NCBI GenBank assembly: GCA_914767715.1
Contig: OU612069.1
Coordinates: 20,769,387-20,833,386, forward strand
Reading direction: 5' to 3'
From: Membranipora membranacea
Lineage: Eukaryota; Bryozoa; Gymnolaemata; Cheilostomatida; Membraniporidae
DNA: 64,000 nt
Both the position numbers and the translations under genes were made by a program. The notes under the pieces are model-generated. The model ran no database searches. It was given only the letters and a program-made list of their open reading frames with translations, and was not told where the DNA came from. The first letter of the stretch is position 1. Each line of letters starts with the position of its first letter. Below, piece after piece: positions 1 to 11,910 of this stretch.

Positions 1-1645
1 GTCAGATTTACACCGTAAATAGCAGTGACTTTGTTCAGTCAGGGCTTGCATACCATCATATTGCAGAATGCTTGGCAGTACTGCACTATTTGTCTGTGCT
101 TTAAACTGGAAACGAGGCTGGGGTCCAGGGAGGGATAGTAGCAGATGTGACTTGATTCCTTGTCTATGAGAGGGTGGGCCAAAAATAGGGTTTGTTGCGG
201 CAACCATATTACTGCCCACTAACAGAATGAAAGTCATAAGTGCTATGAAAGATGAGGGCATCATTCTCACTAGTTTGAGGAAACACCTGATCTCTGAGCT
301 GTTTTCACTGTCACTTTCTGTTTTTACACAAAAACTTTCCACCACCTTTTTCTCCTGTAGATGTCCATGGGTTTCTATCTTCTTTTTAGGGAAAGCAGAT
401 GACGGGAAAACAGTCCCTATAAGTCCAGTATACTCTTCATATTCTACTTTCCTTGCTACTGGAGATGTTGGCCTAGGGTGGACAGTGGCTTGCTGCTGAT
501 CTCTGCGTTTTTGCTGACATTTGAACTCTATATGATTCTCGATCCCACAATAATCACAGATTGGACGTCCGTCTGATGTGAATCGTCTTCTCCAGGGCAT
601 ATCTATGGTGCTTCTCATTCCATTTGCCTGATGGTTGTAATTGTATTGGTGGTTTGGCTGGGGGCCGTACCTGGAAAAATTGTTGTAGTTATTATCATTC
701 CACCAATTTCCGCTGCCATTGTTATTACTGTAAAAGTTTGAGTTATTGCTATTGCCCAGGAAGTGTTGGTTGTAGTTTTGATTACCTTGGTGAAAGTTTT
801 GATTACCTTGGCGATAGTTTTGATAACTTGGGTGATCGTTTAGGTTGTATTGGTCATTTCTGACCTGATTGGGTGGCATGCTTTGTGCTGGATGGCCTTG
901 ATTTCCCTTGAAACCTTGATTCTGATAGTTATACCTTGGGCTGTTTGGCCTGTTTCCTTGGTTAGGATATACTGGGGTTTGATTGGTGTATGAATGACTT
1001 CAAATCTTCTTGGGCAGGGGCTTGTTGTGTTTGGATGCTGTTTAGTTGTTGTTCTTCTAGGTTTATGGCACCAATATTTCCTCTTCCTTTTGTCCGTACT
1101 ATCTTTCAAGAGTTTTCCCTTCTTTCAGCCATCAGGTAGGCGTCATGGGCGGTAACAGGGTCCTCTCGGTCCATAAAATATATCTGTGTTGCCTCATCGA
1201 GACCTCCGATGAAATGTGTCTTGATAATCGCATCGAGGGCTTCTCTACTAATATTAGGGTAGGCTTGTTGGGCCAGAGTTTTGACCTTATTATAAAAAGA
1301 GCATGTTGTTTGATCCGGCCTCTTTGTTATGTTTGCCAATTCATTGGCGGGCACTCCACTCTTTTTGCCGAACTTGGCTTTCAGAGCAAAAACTAGCTTA
1401 GGGTAATCATCCGCTAGCTCTGCTGCCTTATCAATAACCTTTTTGTAGACCAAAAGGGCACCATCTGAGAAATACATTTGCAAGAGGCGGGCCAGGTTTT
1501 GTCTGGGGATGCCTAACCCCAGGCAGTGAAGGCCAAACTGGTCAATAAACTCTGTAAAGTTGGTTTTGTCCAGATATGTGTTCGTGAACTTTTCGAGTTC
1601 AGGGGTGCGTCCATGAAAAGTGGTTAGGTTGATCACGGAGCTCAA
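1..1645 (-). pseudogene. Decayed Gag-like polyprotein: capsid-like core, zinc knuckle, hydrophobic segment
   Basis: On the minus strand a capsid-like domain (about 1106-1645) begins near the motif LTTFHGRTPELEKF. It has the all-helical, ~180-residue character of LTR-retrotransposon Gag. The frame is broken by a TGA at 1106-1108, then continues in the same frame as a Gln-rich stretch until a frameshift near 975. After that it is open to base 1. A CX2CX4HX4C knuckle (CDYCGIENHIEFKC) lies at about 517-558, preceded by an Asn/Gln/Tyr-rich linker. About 85 residues after the knuckle a hydrophobic segment (about 190-264, core FIALMTFILLVGS) resembles a signal or membrane anchor. No protease or RT is seen before the window edge. 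Seen: the frames, the knuckle and the hydrophobic segment. Inferred: derivation from an LTR element. The stop and frameshift make a functional product unlikely. Confidence 0.6.
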
Positions 1646-1765
1646 ACTATCTGAGACTCTCCTATCCTTTTGATATTTATTGTTATGATGACTATCATCG
1701 CTGTCATCTCCATCATCATCAGGACTATTATCGCCTTGTTGCGGCCTTCGAGAGGTGTGTATTTT

Positions 1766-3405
1766 TTATCTCTGATGTCTCTCACCATCTCGACTTCTAA
1801 TATTATCACTCAGTGTGCCGAAGTCACTTTTTGACCCAGAGAGGCGCTCTCTATTGCTTTGTCCAACATCGTTGGGCATTTGTGGGTTAGCAGGTGCTGA
1901 GCCAAGTTGAGGTTGTACGTGGTTGTGTGAATTATAGTGTTGATTTCCTGCGCTATGGGCGGCTAGTGGTGGAAATTCACCATGGCCGCCTTGTAGTGCG
2001 GGTACGCTTTTATTATCATTACCATAAGTCTCACTGTGATTACTCCTTGTGGACTCCTTCCTTTGCATCCAATGAGGGCCATTGAACACATCAGATTGAG
2101 TATGTTGGGGTAAATGGTCCCGTGAACTATGATGCAGAGGTTGCCAAGATGAAAATTCACCTGCGTCACCTTGAGCATCTACGTCCACCTCACCTTCGAG
2201 GTAATTACCGTAAACTTAGCCCTCTGAGCTAGGAAAGTTTACCCTGGCATGTTGGGAAAATTCCCTCGGTCTATTGTATGCCGACGATTGTACTGAGGGG
2301 CTCTTGTCGAGCTGAGGGCACTTCACGATGATGCGTCTGTTGAAACACTTGTTCAGGGCCGGATTCTCTGTTATATCCATTAGCATGAGGAGCTGACCTA
2401 TGTGAGGATGGTCGGGATCTTCGAGTGAATGCTGGGAGTTCAGCAGCTGGGGTAAAGAATTCATCCTGAGCAGGACTTTGGAATCTGTGATGTGGGTTGG
2501 GTTCGATGTGGGAGATTAGGTGAGTTGGGGTTAGAATGTTTTTTGAAGCGGGGACGGGGGTTTCCATTAATAATTGGTCTTCTTCGAGATTCTCTTCAAA
2601 TCGAATAGATTTATTGATCGGTTTCACCTCTGTTCCAAAACAGCCATCTAATTGTTCCTCATCAAGTGGGTTCGATCTAATCCTTGTCTGAGACTTCAAA
2701 ATAGTTTGTAGTGGGGTTGTCATGTTTTCCATTAGTGTATTCTGCTGCATGGGTGGGGGAGTTGGAGGTTTTGGAAGTTTTAGTGTTGGGGGTGTAGGGG
2801 GTTTTGGAGCTAACGGAGGTTTTCTTGTATTGGTTTGTTTTGGTAGATCGAACTCAACTTTTCTGTCAGGTATAGGAGGGGGTGGAAGGTAGGTTTCATA
2901 TCTCTTTGGGATTGCACCACTAGCTTGTGCATCTGTTAAAGATGGCTCGGTCGGCGGGGTCTTGGGTGCTAGAGTTTCATTACTAGCCGACTGAGTTTGA
3001 ATTGTATCTTGATCTTCTTGGTGTGATAGCGGGGTCGAGGTCAATTCTGTCCTAAAAGGATTTTGTGACGTCAAATTCAAAGTCGTTACTGGCTGTTGCA
3101 GCTCTTATTGTTGTATCAATCTCTTGATTGAACGGAGCGGATTGAGGGACAGAATCAGACAGTGTGGATGACTTTTCTTTAGACTAACGAGATCTTAAAG
3201 ATTTGCCACCTATCACTGTTGTTTCCGAAAGGTCATCTTTACCCCAATGGTCTAGGGCTTTCAACTCTTTGCACCTCTCTTTTTCCTTCTTTGTCTTATG
3301 AGAAGAGGAAGGGGAAGCGAACAAACGTCCCATTGAATTGAAAGTGCTACGAAGAGCAGACATACTCAAACTAACCTTAGCTTGACTTTGTCGGCCAGAA
3401 TACAA
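1766..3405 (-). pseudogene. N-terminal, proline-rich part of the same decayed Gag-like gene
   Basis: Minus-strand frames run from about 3405 down to 1766 and lead into the capsid-like core. The likely beginning is near 3363 (MSALRSTFNSMGRLFAS). A TAG at about 3184 interrupts the frame, which then continues open to about 3075, where a frameshift leads into a 269-codon proline-rich stretch (2271-3080; motifs LPPPPIPDRK and PTPPTLKLPKPPTPPP). A further frame (1766-2188) is Ser/Gln/His-rich and ends at a TAA, after which the same frame continues through an acidic DDDGDDSDD stretch into the core. Long disordered Pro-rich leaders before the capsid are known in some retroelement Gags. I cannot name the clade. 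Several stops and shifts argue for a dead copy. Confidence 0.45.
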
Positions 3406-5270
3406 TGGATGAATGTTGAAACAGGGGTAACGATAGATTTGGGTACAATAAATGTAGATACGATTAGTGGGTACAATGACTTGAGTAAGATTGAATGCGA
3501 TAGCTGTAAATAGAATTTATGATTAGCCACAAAAGCGATATGAATGCCTTCAAGGGTTAAACACAATACAGCTGAGGTTAAAACAGTATGTATGACAGAT
3601 TATAATGTGCTGTGAAGATTTAAATAAGTTTAATGACTGAGTCACTGAACTATGATCGTTATCAGTAATACACTGATTATTGACTTATTATATAATTCAA
3701 TTATTCACTTTATAATAGGTAAATAAAACCGTCAGCGCAGAGAGTTTATAGGATGCTACTTTAAGCTAAATGCATTAAGAACTTTTCTTACAATGAATTG
3801 CTAAATTATTGTGGGATATCAATGAATTTTATATGGGTATGAATTTTAATCCGAGTTCAACGCGGGATTAAGAATCAAGTGTTAATGTCTCGGTAGGACT
3901 TCCATGTGAGAAACGGACTGGGCCGTGTACACAACAAGGTGTAGTTAGCTTGCTCCGAGTCTACTCTGATGAGCGAGAGGGCTTTTATATTTAGATTAGG
4001 GTTCTATTTAGTTTAGCACTGAAAGCCACCGCTTGAATTATGAAATCATTAAATAACCCACAGAAGGGTCTCAAAGATACACTGATATACGATACACTGA
4101 TCTACGATAGAAGGATACACAATACACTGTTCCGATAAATTCTGATGGTCATCAATGAACGATATCAATTAATCTCCTGACGAAATGTATACACGCACTG
4201 TTTATCTACTCATGAGCTTAATGCACTAGACGTCGTCACAAGTTTTAACTTAAATTTAATTCAAGGTTATTATAATACACAGTCTATTTAAATCATCACA
4301 AGTTATATATATTGCAGCTTTTGATATCTGTTTATGATCTAGTACACACAAGTGCCGACAAGGCCGTCTACAAGTCCTTGAGGTTTTGGATTGCCTTTGA
4401 ATACACAATTGTGACTACTAAAGAGTCAAGTGGCTGTGATTACCAATTATTTGTGTCAACCAGACAGGCATAAAACTAATCTGTTTAGACTAAGACTATT
4501 TATTTAATTACCCTGACCATTTAATTCAATTAAGACAAAATACACGTATAAAATATTTATATAAGGTTAAAAATATTAAAAGGCGTTCTGAATATTCTAA
4601 CCTGACTGACTTTGCACTCGTATCCTTGGTTATATAGAATGCCAGATGAGTGCTGATTTAAACACTGATAGCACAGATAAGCTGGTATTGTTCCGAATTA
4701 CACAACAATACAATATTTTATGATACAATTAATTATTTCACTTTACAATCTAAGACACTGCTGAATAGGACAACGGTCCTGTTGCTTTCCTGTCTTAATA
4801 CTAACTGCTGTCTATACGTATCGTTGTGCCACTGATGTACATGTGACACAGTCATTTGGTAGGTGGTTTCACTTTGATGATATAGTGTTGTACACTCAGG
4901 TGCAGCTGGTGCAAGTATTACTGAGGTTGATGGTAACTGGTAATTGTATTCTCTTTCTTCTTTAGGAGTGATGGTGTGTAGTGTGATATTATTTCGATTC
5001 TCGTTCATAGCTTGGGCGTTCAGGTCATCATATCTATAGCAGAAGGTAGGGATGTAATACTAAGCTGATGCTAAAAGAGAAATCTCCGCAAACCAAGGTT
5101 AAATTACAGTTGTAATAAACCACCATTAAGTGTTGTTTTTATCTAAATAAATTCCTATCTACTGATAGGCTGTTAATAATTCTGTGTACCTTTAAACTCA
5201 ACATTAGTTTCACAATAAAATCCCAACACCTTAAAATTTAACTATAATGTAAAATCATTAATATTTATAA
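3406..5270. other. Non-coding AT-rich stretch upstream of the Gag-like gene
   Basis: No convincing gene. For a minus-strand element this is where a 5' LTR and leader would lie, but I found no second copy in the window and no clear primer-binding site. Short imperfect repeats of a GATACACTGAT-like word occur at about 4074-4130. A 91-codon minus frame at 4733-5008 has no recognisable features. Confidence 0.3.
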
Positions 5271-5275
5271 GATTT

Positions 5276-5335
5276 TGGATTTATGGATTTAGATATGGAT
5301 ATGGATATGGATATGGATTTATGGACTTATGGATT
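5276..5335. repeat. Hexamer simple repeat (ATGGAT)n
   Basis: Imperfect tandem ATGGAT/ATGGATTT units, with the purest run (gatatggatatggatatgg) in the middle. Ordinary microsatellite. Confidence 0.8.
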
Positions 5336-5892
5336 ATAAATTGTACCATCACCTCGTGTTCAAAATGAGGTTTGAAGGAAGATGATGTTGTGTGTCAAAT
5401 TAATGATCCAAGGCTTAAAGAATACTGACTCTGTCATCTCATTTTTGCCACGCTCAAACACGTCAGCAACTTTCACCACCCTAGCTTCTTTTCTATGGAT
5501 CAAGCATAGTTATTTGTATGAAGTTGGAAGCATTGGTTTAGATCTCTCGAAAAATTCTAGTAATATTAAGATCCCTGTATATGATTTTATCATGGTAGCG
5601 ACTACCCTCAGAGATGGTTATGAAAACATATTCTCTGGTTGAGCTATCACCGCAGAAAGTTGTTATTGTCAGTTTTTTGCCTTTCCTCCAGTACAGTAAT
5701 TCTGTCTGGTATTCATCCTGTTTGATAACGAATCTCAAGAAATATATCAATTTTTAATAGTACTGGTGTATGCTTTAAAAATTGTCACCCTGACAGCTGT
5801 AACTGCTCTATAAAATAATGGCACGGACAATTTTTGATGGCAGGAAACTGGTCGCATATTATACTTCATTGATGTTTCTTCTGTAAAATTGA

Positions 5893-7160
5893 CCGGGTGT
5901 ACCCAGCTGTAGTGGTCATATTTAGAAATTGAAAGGTGTTTTGTTTTTGCATTATATGTGTGGGGACATAACTCCTATTCTGTGTAATCTTACTAATCTA
6001 ATCTGCAGGGAATTCCAGGTTGAAACTGCATTGTGGGGATTTTGTTGACTTGCCAATTTATTTACCAAGTAAACTTGCAGAAGTCTGCTCGTGTTAGATC
6101 AGGACAAATTTAAAATTTTCAATAAGTATAATGTCAGATCTTTATGAGGTAAGTATGATACTGTCCTTGCGGCAGCATATCCACAATATTTCTCAAAATT
6201 GCTGTATAATATGTGAAATGTTAAGAATTCAATAAAAGGTGTTTCTAGGGTGGAACAACGTGGTGAATCCAAAATTAAGGTTGTACCCAGTTGTAGCGAT
6301 CAAGTCAGCGGCAGCGCGGCAGCATATCCTCATTTCTTCTAAAAATTGCTGTTAATGAGTGGAACATTAAAATAATGTTTAAATAAAAGGTGTTTCAAGG
6401 GTATAACAACCTGCTAAATATAAAGAAATAGGGTTTAACCTAGAACAAGTTTGATCCAATTGACTGCATGCCTGTTGCTCCCAATCCACTGGTCACGCCG
6501 CGGCGTGACCAGTGGATCGGGAGCCACTCGGGATGCAGGCAAATGGACCAAACTTGGTCTAGTGTACCCAGTCGTAGCAATCATGTCAGCAGAAGATCGG
6601 CAGCGCGGCAGCATATCACAATTTTTCTCAAAATCGCTAATGATTAGTGAAATGTTACAAGTTTAAAACAAGGGTATATCTAGGGTAGAACAACGTGCTG
6701 AATCGAAAACTGAGAGTGTACCCGGTTGTAGCAATCATGTCAGCGGCAGCGCGGCAGCATACAGCAATTTTCTTCACAATCGGTTAGGTAAGTGAAATGT
6801 TTAATGGTTAATATGGTCAGCATAAAACACGACTATATGTATGATTTTAACAAGGTATTCTATCACATCATTTTAAAAGGTGGTCAGCAACAGCACTACA
6901 TCTCAACGAGAACAAGAGGAAAAGCAGCCTAGATGTAAAACTTCTCAAAACAAAGTGTGTACCCAGTTGAAGAGGTCAGCCGCAGCACTACTGCATATCC
7001 CAAATATTCACACTATCGATACGCGATAAGTGGGAAGTCAAGAGTTTGATGCAGTTGGCACAAGTCAAGACTATAGTCTTGGGTTCTACATAGTAATGTT
7101 TAATCATTGCATGGTGGTTGGTTAGACACAGCGCTACCGCATATCCCCATATCATGTCTT
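5893..7160. repeat. Subterminal ~150-bp degenerate tandem repeats
   Basis: The word gcggcagcatat recurs near 6169, 6316, 6605 and (truncated) 6755, with related degenerate copies near 6975 and 7128. Spacing is about 147-150 bp except where a palindromic element is inserted. Each unit begins with a tgtacccagttgtag-like word and contains gtgaaatgtt and agggtagaacaacgtgctga-like blocks. The first unit overlaps the left terminal inverted repeat, so the array probably belongs to the TIR element. Subterminal repeats of this kind commonly bind transposase in DNA transposons, which is inference here. Confidence 0.7.
6441..6561. mobile_element. Palindromic miniature element (foldback family 1, copy 1)
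   Basis: The core is a near-perfect palindrome with no loop (arms 6478-6500 and 6501-6523, centre acgccgcggcgt). It is flanked by weaker outer arms ending in agaacaagtttgatcc on the left and ccaaacttggtct on the right. It interrupts one of the ~150-bp repeats, so it inserted later. A relative with the same ends is at 41172-41271. Confidence 0.7.
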
Positions 7161-7380
7161 TAGCGTGTTAGGAAATTATGCAAAGCTGGCATATCTAAGT
7201 TTTTCAAACTCTGTCAAAGTGAAAAGTGAGGTACTCATTGAACTCTTTGCTCATGTGTTATGCCAGGGTGCCGTCGGGCGGTGGGCAAGAGTCTGGAGGG
7301 CTCAGACTAGTGTTATGCAAAAGATATCCAGCCGAAAAATGACATAAGAGGCAATTGAAACATCAAAAATATTTTTTTTG

Positions 7381-7463
7381 TGTTAAGAGTTATCCTCTCA
7401 TGCACTGATAGAGGGTAACTCCCAAATTAAATCTCACAGCTCTCTTATTTGAGGAGGTTGGCT
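7381..7463 (+). repeat. 5' LTR remnant of the BEL element
   Basis: It begins tgttaagagttatcctctca and is repeated at 11911-11993. It is far shorter than a typical BEL LTR, so it is either truncated or only the conserved part. Gag coding starts within ~40 bp of its end, leaving no room for a normal leader. Confidence 0.65.
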
Positions 7464-7501
7464 CAAGCTCATAGTCATATAATTCAAAATTCAAAAGATG
7501 T

Positions 7502-8446
7502 TCTCCTCCTTCCTTTGACGGTACAAAGAGAGAATGGCCCGAGTTCCGGACCGCATGGAGAAGGTATGCTGCTTCTGAGTTTCATTGTGATGAAGATAGA
7601 GCTAGTGCTCTGAGGCGGAGTTTGGGTGGTGAGGCACTTCAGTGTGTGCATTCTATTTTCTCATCGCAGCCAAATGCCTATGTGAGAATGTGGAATAGGC
7701 TCGATGGGAAGTATAGTGATATTAGCATGTGTGTTCAGACGGTGTATGATGACCTGAGTAAACTAAGAGCCATCAAAGCCGAGGATCACAAAGGTCTTGT
7801 TGATTTTGCTGATGAGTTAGAAATATGTTATAGCCAACTAGCTGAAGTTGGACAGATCAAGTCGATAACTATGAATCACATTGATTTTTTGTCTGATAAG
7901 TTACCTATACATGTTCGCGAGAACTTGAATGTTGTCTATGAAAATCTACCCATAGATGATAAGATTCATCCATTCTCAAGTTTCATGAGATTCATGGAAG
8001 GTCGTAGATCTGCTGTAGCTCGCTTAGCTGAAAGACAGAGCCAGAAGAAGTGTGTGCAGGTAGACGATGGTAAGGCTAGAATTCAGACTTCCAAAGCAGC
8101 TCGCACTTATGCTGCCACTTCTATGGAGGGACCTATAGATTCAGGGTCTAGTAGTACAGTGGTAAATGAGTATAAGAAGCCTGTGCAACCTCAATGCCTG
8201 ATACACACTGAGGCAAATCATGATACGGCAGCCTGTTCCGATTTTCTGAAATGTAGTGTCGATGATCGATATAAACTGGTGACGGATAAAAAAGCCTGTT
8301 TCAGGTGCCTTGGGAATCACTTCATTCGTTCATGTCGTTCTAAGAGTCAGTGTCATAAGTGTGATAAAAATATCACCATGTTCTCCTATGTAAATATGAC
8401 AAGAAGACTAATTCAGGTGATAAAGAAAGCAAAGAGGTTGTTGTGA
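7502..8446 (+). pseudogene. BEL/Pao Gag (DUF1759-like) with zinc knuckle
   Basis: The frame is open from about 7502, upstream of the first ATG at 7622, and includes the family-typical FDGTKREWPEFRTAW near 7514. This shows the true N-terminus lies upstream of the first ATG. A long helical Gag domain follows, with LSDKLP-type spacing, then a knuckle ACFRCLGNHFIRSC and a second CHKC at about 8351. Just after CHKC a single-base frameshift (around 8369) breaks the gene. In the next frame the expected HHVLLC half of the second knuckle appears and runs straight into the protease frame. In the intact ancestor Gag and Pol were therefore one reading frame, as in most BEL elements. The product would package element RNA. 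Confidence 0.75.
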
Positions 8447-9363
8447 GTTCAAGCAATCATGCAAAGAAATTCTCTCATCAAGTATTCTTTCCTATACAAG
8501 AGGTATGTGTAGTTGGTTCAGATAAAAAGGCTGTGTTATTTTATGATAGTGGTTCGAATTCCTCGTACATTACCCATGATGCTGCTAAAAGACTACATGC
8601 ACGGCGGGTTAGACCTGTGGTAGTCGAGATAACTCTCATGGGTGGCAAGGAATGTGAGGTAGATACACACATCTTTTAGGTTGATTTGAGAGCTAAAGAC
8701 GGATCAGTTGTGACTATTGAAGTTTATGGTGTAGATTATATAACAGATTCTATTCCTATACCCAACATTACTATGATTGGGGAGTTATTCCCAGACGTTG
8801 ATTGTCAACAGTTGAGTCGCTCATCGGAATGTGTTGATATTTTAGTGGGTGGTGATAATGAGGATATATCTCCAGGTAATGTTGTAGCTCAAGTAGGAAA
8901 GTTGAGAATCAAGCAGTCTGTCTTTGGTATGGTTCTTCAGGGTCCTCTAGCTGATAAGTCACAGGTGGATAGTGGAAGTTTAATCGGTTGCCATGCTGTT
9001 GTGAATGATAAGTATCACTGTGGTGTTATGCACCAACCATGTCAGTCTCTACTTGCTCGTTCCTTTGTTGATCATTCGCAGATAAAAGACTTCATAGCTG
9101 GAGAGCAGTTTGGTACAGAGGTAAATCCCAGATGTGGATCATGCAAATGCTCTAAGTGTCCCATTGTCGGGCACAGTTATTCCTTCCAAGAGGAACAAGA
9201 GCTCTCCATGATCCGGACAAACCTCAGATATGACCAAGAAAAGAAGTTGTGGACAACAAAGTACCAGTGGGTGATTGATCCATCTGTTCTGCCAGATAAC
9301 TACCCTTCAGCGTACGCTACATTGAAAAGTACAGAGCGCAAGCTCCGTAAAGATCTGTCTTAG
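8443..9363 (+). pseudogene. BEL/Pao aspartic protease (DUF1758-like) and linker to RT
   Basis: One reading frame interrupted by a TAG at 8677-8679. The protease active-site signature is FYDSGSNSSYI, the DSG-type triad of the BEL retropepsin family (DUF1758). Further on, DILVGGD and GMVLQGPL are family-like strand motifs. The end carries LRYDQEKKLWTTKYQWV, typical of the linker leading into BEL reverse transcriptase, followed by LRKDLS and a second TAG at 9361-9363. Both breaks are TAG codons in an otherwise open frame shared with the RT piece that follows. Confidence 0.75.
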
Positions 9364-9393
9364 GCTGAGACATATCATAGTCAGATCAATGAC

Positions 9394-9758
9394 ATGGTCA
9401 ACCGCCAAGTGGCGAAAAAACTCACTACTGAGGAGCTGAACACATGGGATGGCCCTGTGTTTTATCTCTCTCATCTGGCAGTTCCTAACCCCAAATCCCA
9501 ATCAACGCCGGTCAGAATAGTGTTCAATAGCAGCCAAGTGTATAAAGGTCACTCGCTGAACAAGGCCCTGGCTAAGGGTCCCGATAGTTACTTGAACAAC
9601 TTGCTTGGTGTCTTGCTTCGTTGGAGGGAAGGGGCGTTGTCAGTAGTAGCAGACATCAGAAAAATATATGACTCGATATATATAGACCCAGTAGAGCAAC
9701 ACTGCCACAGATTTCTGTGGCGAGATCTTGATGATAGTAGAGAGCCTGATGTGTATAT
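9394..9758 (+). pseudogene. BEL/Pao reverse transcriptase, N-terminal fragment
   Basis: Same frame as the protease, after one stop. Motifs are FYLSHLAVPNP, VRIVFNSSQ, SLNKALAKGPD, VVADIRKIYDSI and HRFLWRDLD. These correspond to the fingers and the first catalytic-aspartate block (here VADIRKIYD, where the family usually has ADIEKMF). The catalytic YVDD block and everything beyond are missing: homology stops at about 9758, where an unrelated repeat (module A) begins. The frame stays open to 9828 only through that repeat. Confidence 0.8.
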
Positions 9759-11100
9759 TACTGCAACAAGTTATAATGTTGTTACTTTTGAGGATTCGGT
9801 TAGCCAAACAGGTGGGCTGCCTAAATAAACATCAAATCTGAGATGGCCTCCAAACAAAATTGGAAGCAATTCTTCACGCAGTGCATTGAAACGATCCAAG
9901 TACAATTGAGACCTCTGCTCAATGAAGATATCAGTTAGAGCAATTACAGACATATCTGCGCCAGGTTGCTCTCTGTTTGCAGGCAGGTCGGAGCACACCT
10001 GGGTTCCAACCAAAGCCCAGTGCTAGATAATTTGTAATTCCTGCTCAGTCCAAATATTATATTTTCCAACCAGCATTCCAAGCCCGAAACCCCAGTTCTG
10101 ATACAAAAAATTTAGCCCATATTGAGTGCCCCGTTTTTGTATACAAATTTTATTGCATCTAAAATATCATATCATATTAGGTTGAATCAATAGGCTCTAG
10201 TGGCTGGCTACTCATATATTTACATTTTTGCAATCGACCATGACACCTTGTCGACATTCAATTATCCACACTCTCTTTACTCAACAAAACATGGTCCATG
10301 CTTCTAAAAAGTTATACAAGGTTGCGATCACTTCACTCTTGGTTAGCCGGGTAAACCTTCTTCTGTGAGTGAATGCACAATCAAGTAGAGGGTGCCCTGG
10401 GACTGCATCTATACTGCAACAAGTTATTATGTTGTTACTTTTGAGGATTTGGTTAGCCGAACAGGTGGGCTGCCTCAATAAACAACAACTCTGAGATGGC
10501 CCCCAAACAAAATCTGAAGCAATTCTCCACGCGGTGCATTGAAACGATCCAAGTACAATTGAGACCTAAGCTGGATGAAGATATCAGTTAGAGCAATTAC
10601 AGATATTGTTTTCTCAGAGTAAATTTTATAATCCCTCAAGAAAATCTTATTTGTAAACAACCAGTTGTATTGCAGTCTCTGTGTTTCATTACAGGGAAAG
10701 AATTTGTTACTGTTGTGCCTTGTTTATCTTTTCCAAATGATTTAAAGGCAATGTAATATTAGAATATCAAAACCTGAGGATAACCTTTGTGTCTCAAGAC
10801 TGATTAAAATTGAAGGTTGATTTAAATCAGATGTCTTGTCTCAAGCCACATCCCGGAGCATAGGCGGCGAAATTCGTTGCCTTAGTGGCCAGGCCACAAT
10901 ATCTGCGCCAGGTTGCTCTCTGTTTGCAGGCAGGTCGGAGCATACCTGGGTGCCAACCAAAGCCCAGTAGACGATGGACCGCAGATACATTTGATATGAG
11001 GCCCTTTCGATAAATTTCAGGTTCAATGATTGCACAGACCAAGGGTACATTGCGGCAGCATCATTCAAAGATTGTAATAGTTAATCCTATTGTAAAAACT
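9759..11100. repeat. Shuffled repeat modules A and B replacing BEL pol
   Basis: Module A (~194 bp; 9759-9952 and 10412-10606, ~88% identical by eye) contains tttgaggatt.ggttagcc and a gaaacgatccaagtacaatt word. Module B (~68 bp; 9955-10021 and 10899-10968) contains ggttgctctctgtttgcagg. In the first copy A and B are adjacent. In the others they are separate, about 290 bp apart. On the minus strand A encodes open peptide (SQLYLDRFNA) and B encodes GTQVCSDLPANREQPGAD, so this may be captured coding sequence. I do not recognise a family. The spacer at 10022-10411 has no features I can name. Confidence 0.6.
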
Positions 11101-11628
11101 GCCACAATACTGCCTTCCTAGCTATACCCACCGTATCAATTTAGCTAGGATAGTTGGGTGTAATTTAAGCATAAAACTTCATGTCTAATTGTGGAGTAAG
11201 GCTGTACAAAGATAAATTTTTACGGGAGAGCCTGCATATTCTATTTTTTACTGTTATCAAAAACTTTGAATTCAGTTCATTCTCCAGAACCCTATAATTG
11301 TGACAAATAGATGAAAGGAGTTTTTGGCACCAAGCTTCCCATAACTTTCCCTTGACGCGAAGCTTGTACCTTGACCAAGGAGTAAAAAACTCTTTCCTTG
11401 ACTATTGTTAAAAAATTTACTCTGAATCCCTTTACTCTGTGAAGCAGTCTATCCACATGCTTGAAACTAAAATGTTTTACACAGATAGATAGATTGGGTG
11501 ATAACTCTATACTGCAAATGAGCCACCAAGTTTCAACAATAAGAGAAGACAACTTCTTAGCCTAAGATTTGCCCAAATTGACTTTAATTAACTGAGTTGG
11601 TGATGTTGTTTCAGTCGCAGACTCAAAT
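11101..11628. other. Unassigned stretch before the BEL 3' end
   Basis: No recognisable coding sequence. An 86-codon minus-strand frame (11292-11552) has no domain signature. It probably represents decayed or foreign sequence within the BEL element. Confidence 0.3.
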
Positions 11629-11829
11629 ATGTTAAGAGGAAGATATTATATAGCCAAGGTGTGTGAGGTTTATCCCGGGTGCGATGGACGAGTTCGTAAA
11701 GTAGGTCTGGAATACAAAACATTCAGGGTAGGATCGGCTGCTCAACATTATGAGGGGTGTAAAGCGACCAGGGTGGTCAGGTCTATTCACAAGCTAGCGT
11801 TGCTTGTACCTGTCAGCGAAAATGAATAG
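11629..11829 (+). pseudogene. BEL/Pao pol C-terminal tail (DUF5641-like)
   Basis: A short frame with YYIAKVCEVYPGCDGRVRKV followed by VRSIHKLALLVPV. This is the signature of the domain at the extreme C-terminus of BEL/Pao integrases (G.V.EV.PG.DG.VR.V...RP..KL.LL). It ends about 80 bp before the 3' LTR, as expected. It is detached from the rest of pol by the replaced segment. Confidence 0.75.
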
Positions 11830-11910
11830 TTTCATGTGAATCATAGCATTATATTTGTGGCTTGGAAATAATTTGGATCTCATATTTTTCCAATACCACC
11901 CCCTCCGATG

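Noticed and set aside
4733-5008. Minus-strand 91-codon frame upstream of the Gag-like gene
   Set aside because: No motif, no second copy and no adjoining frame; cannot be supported.
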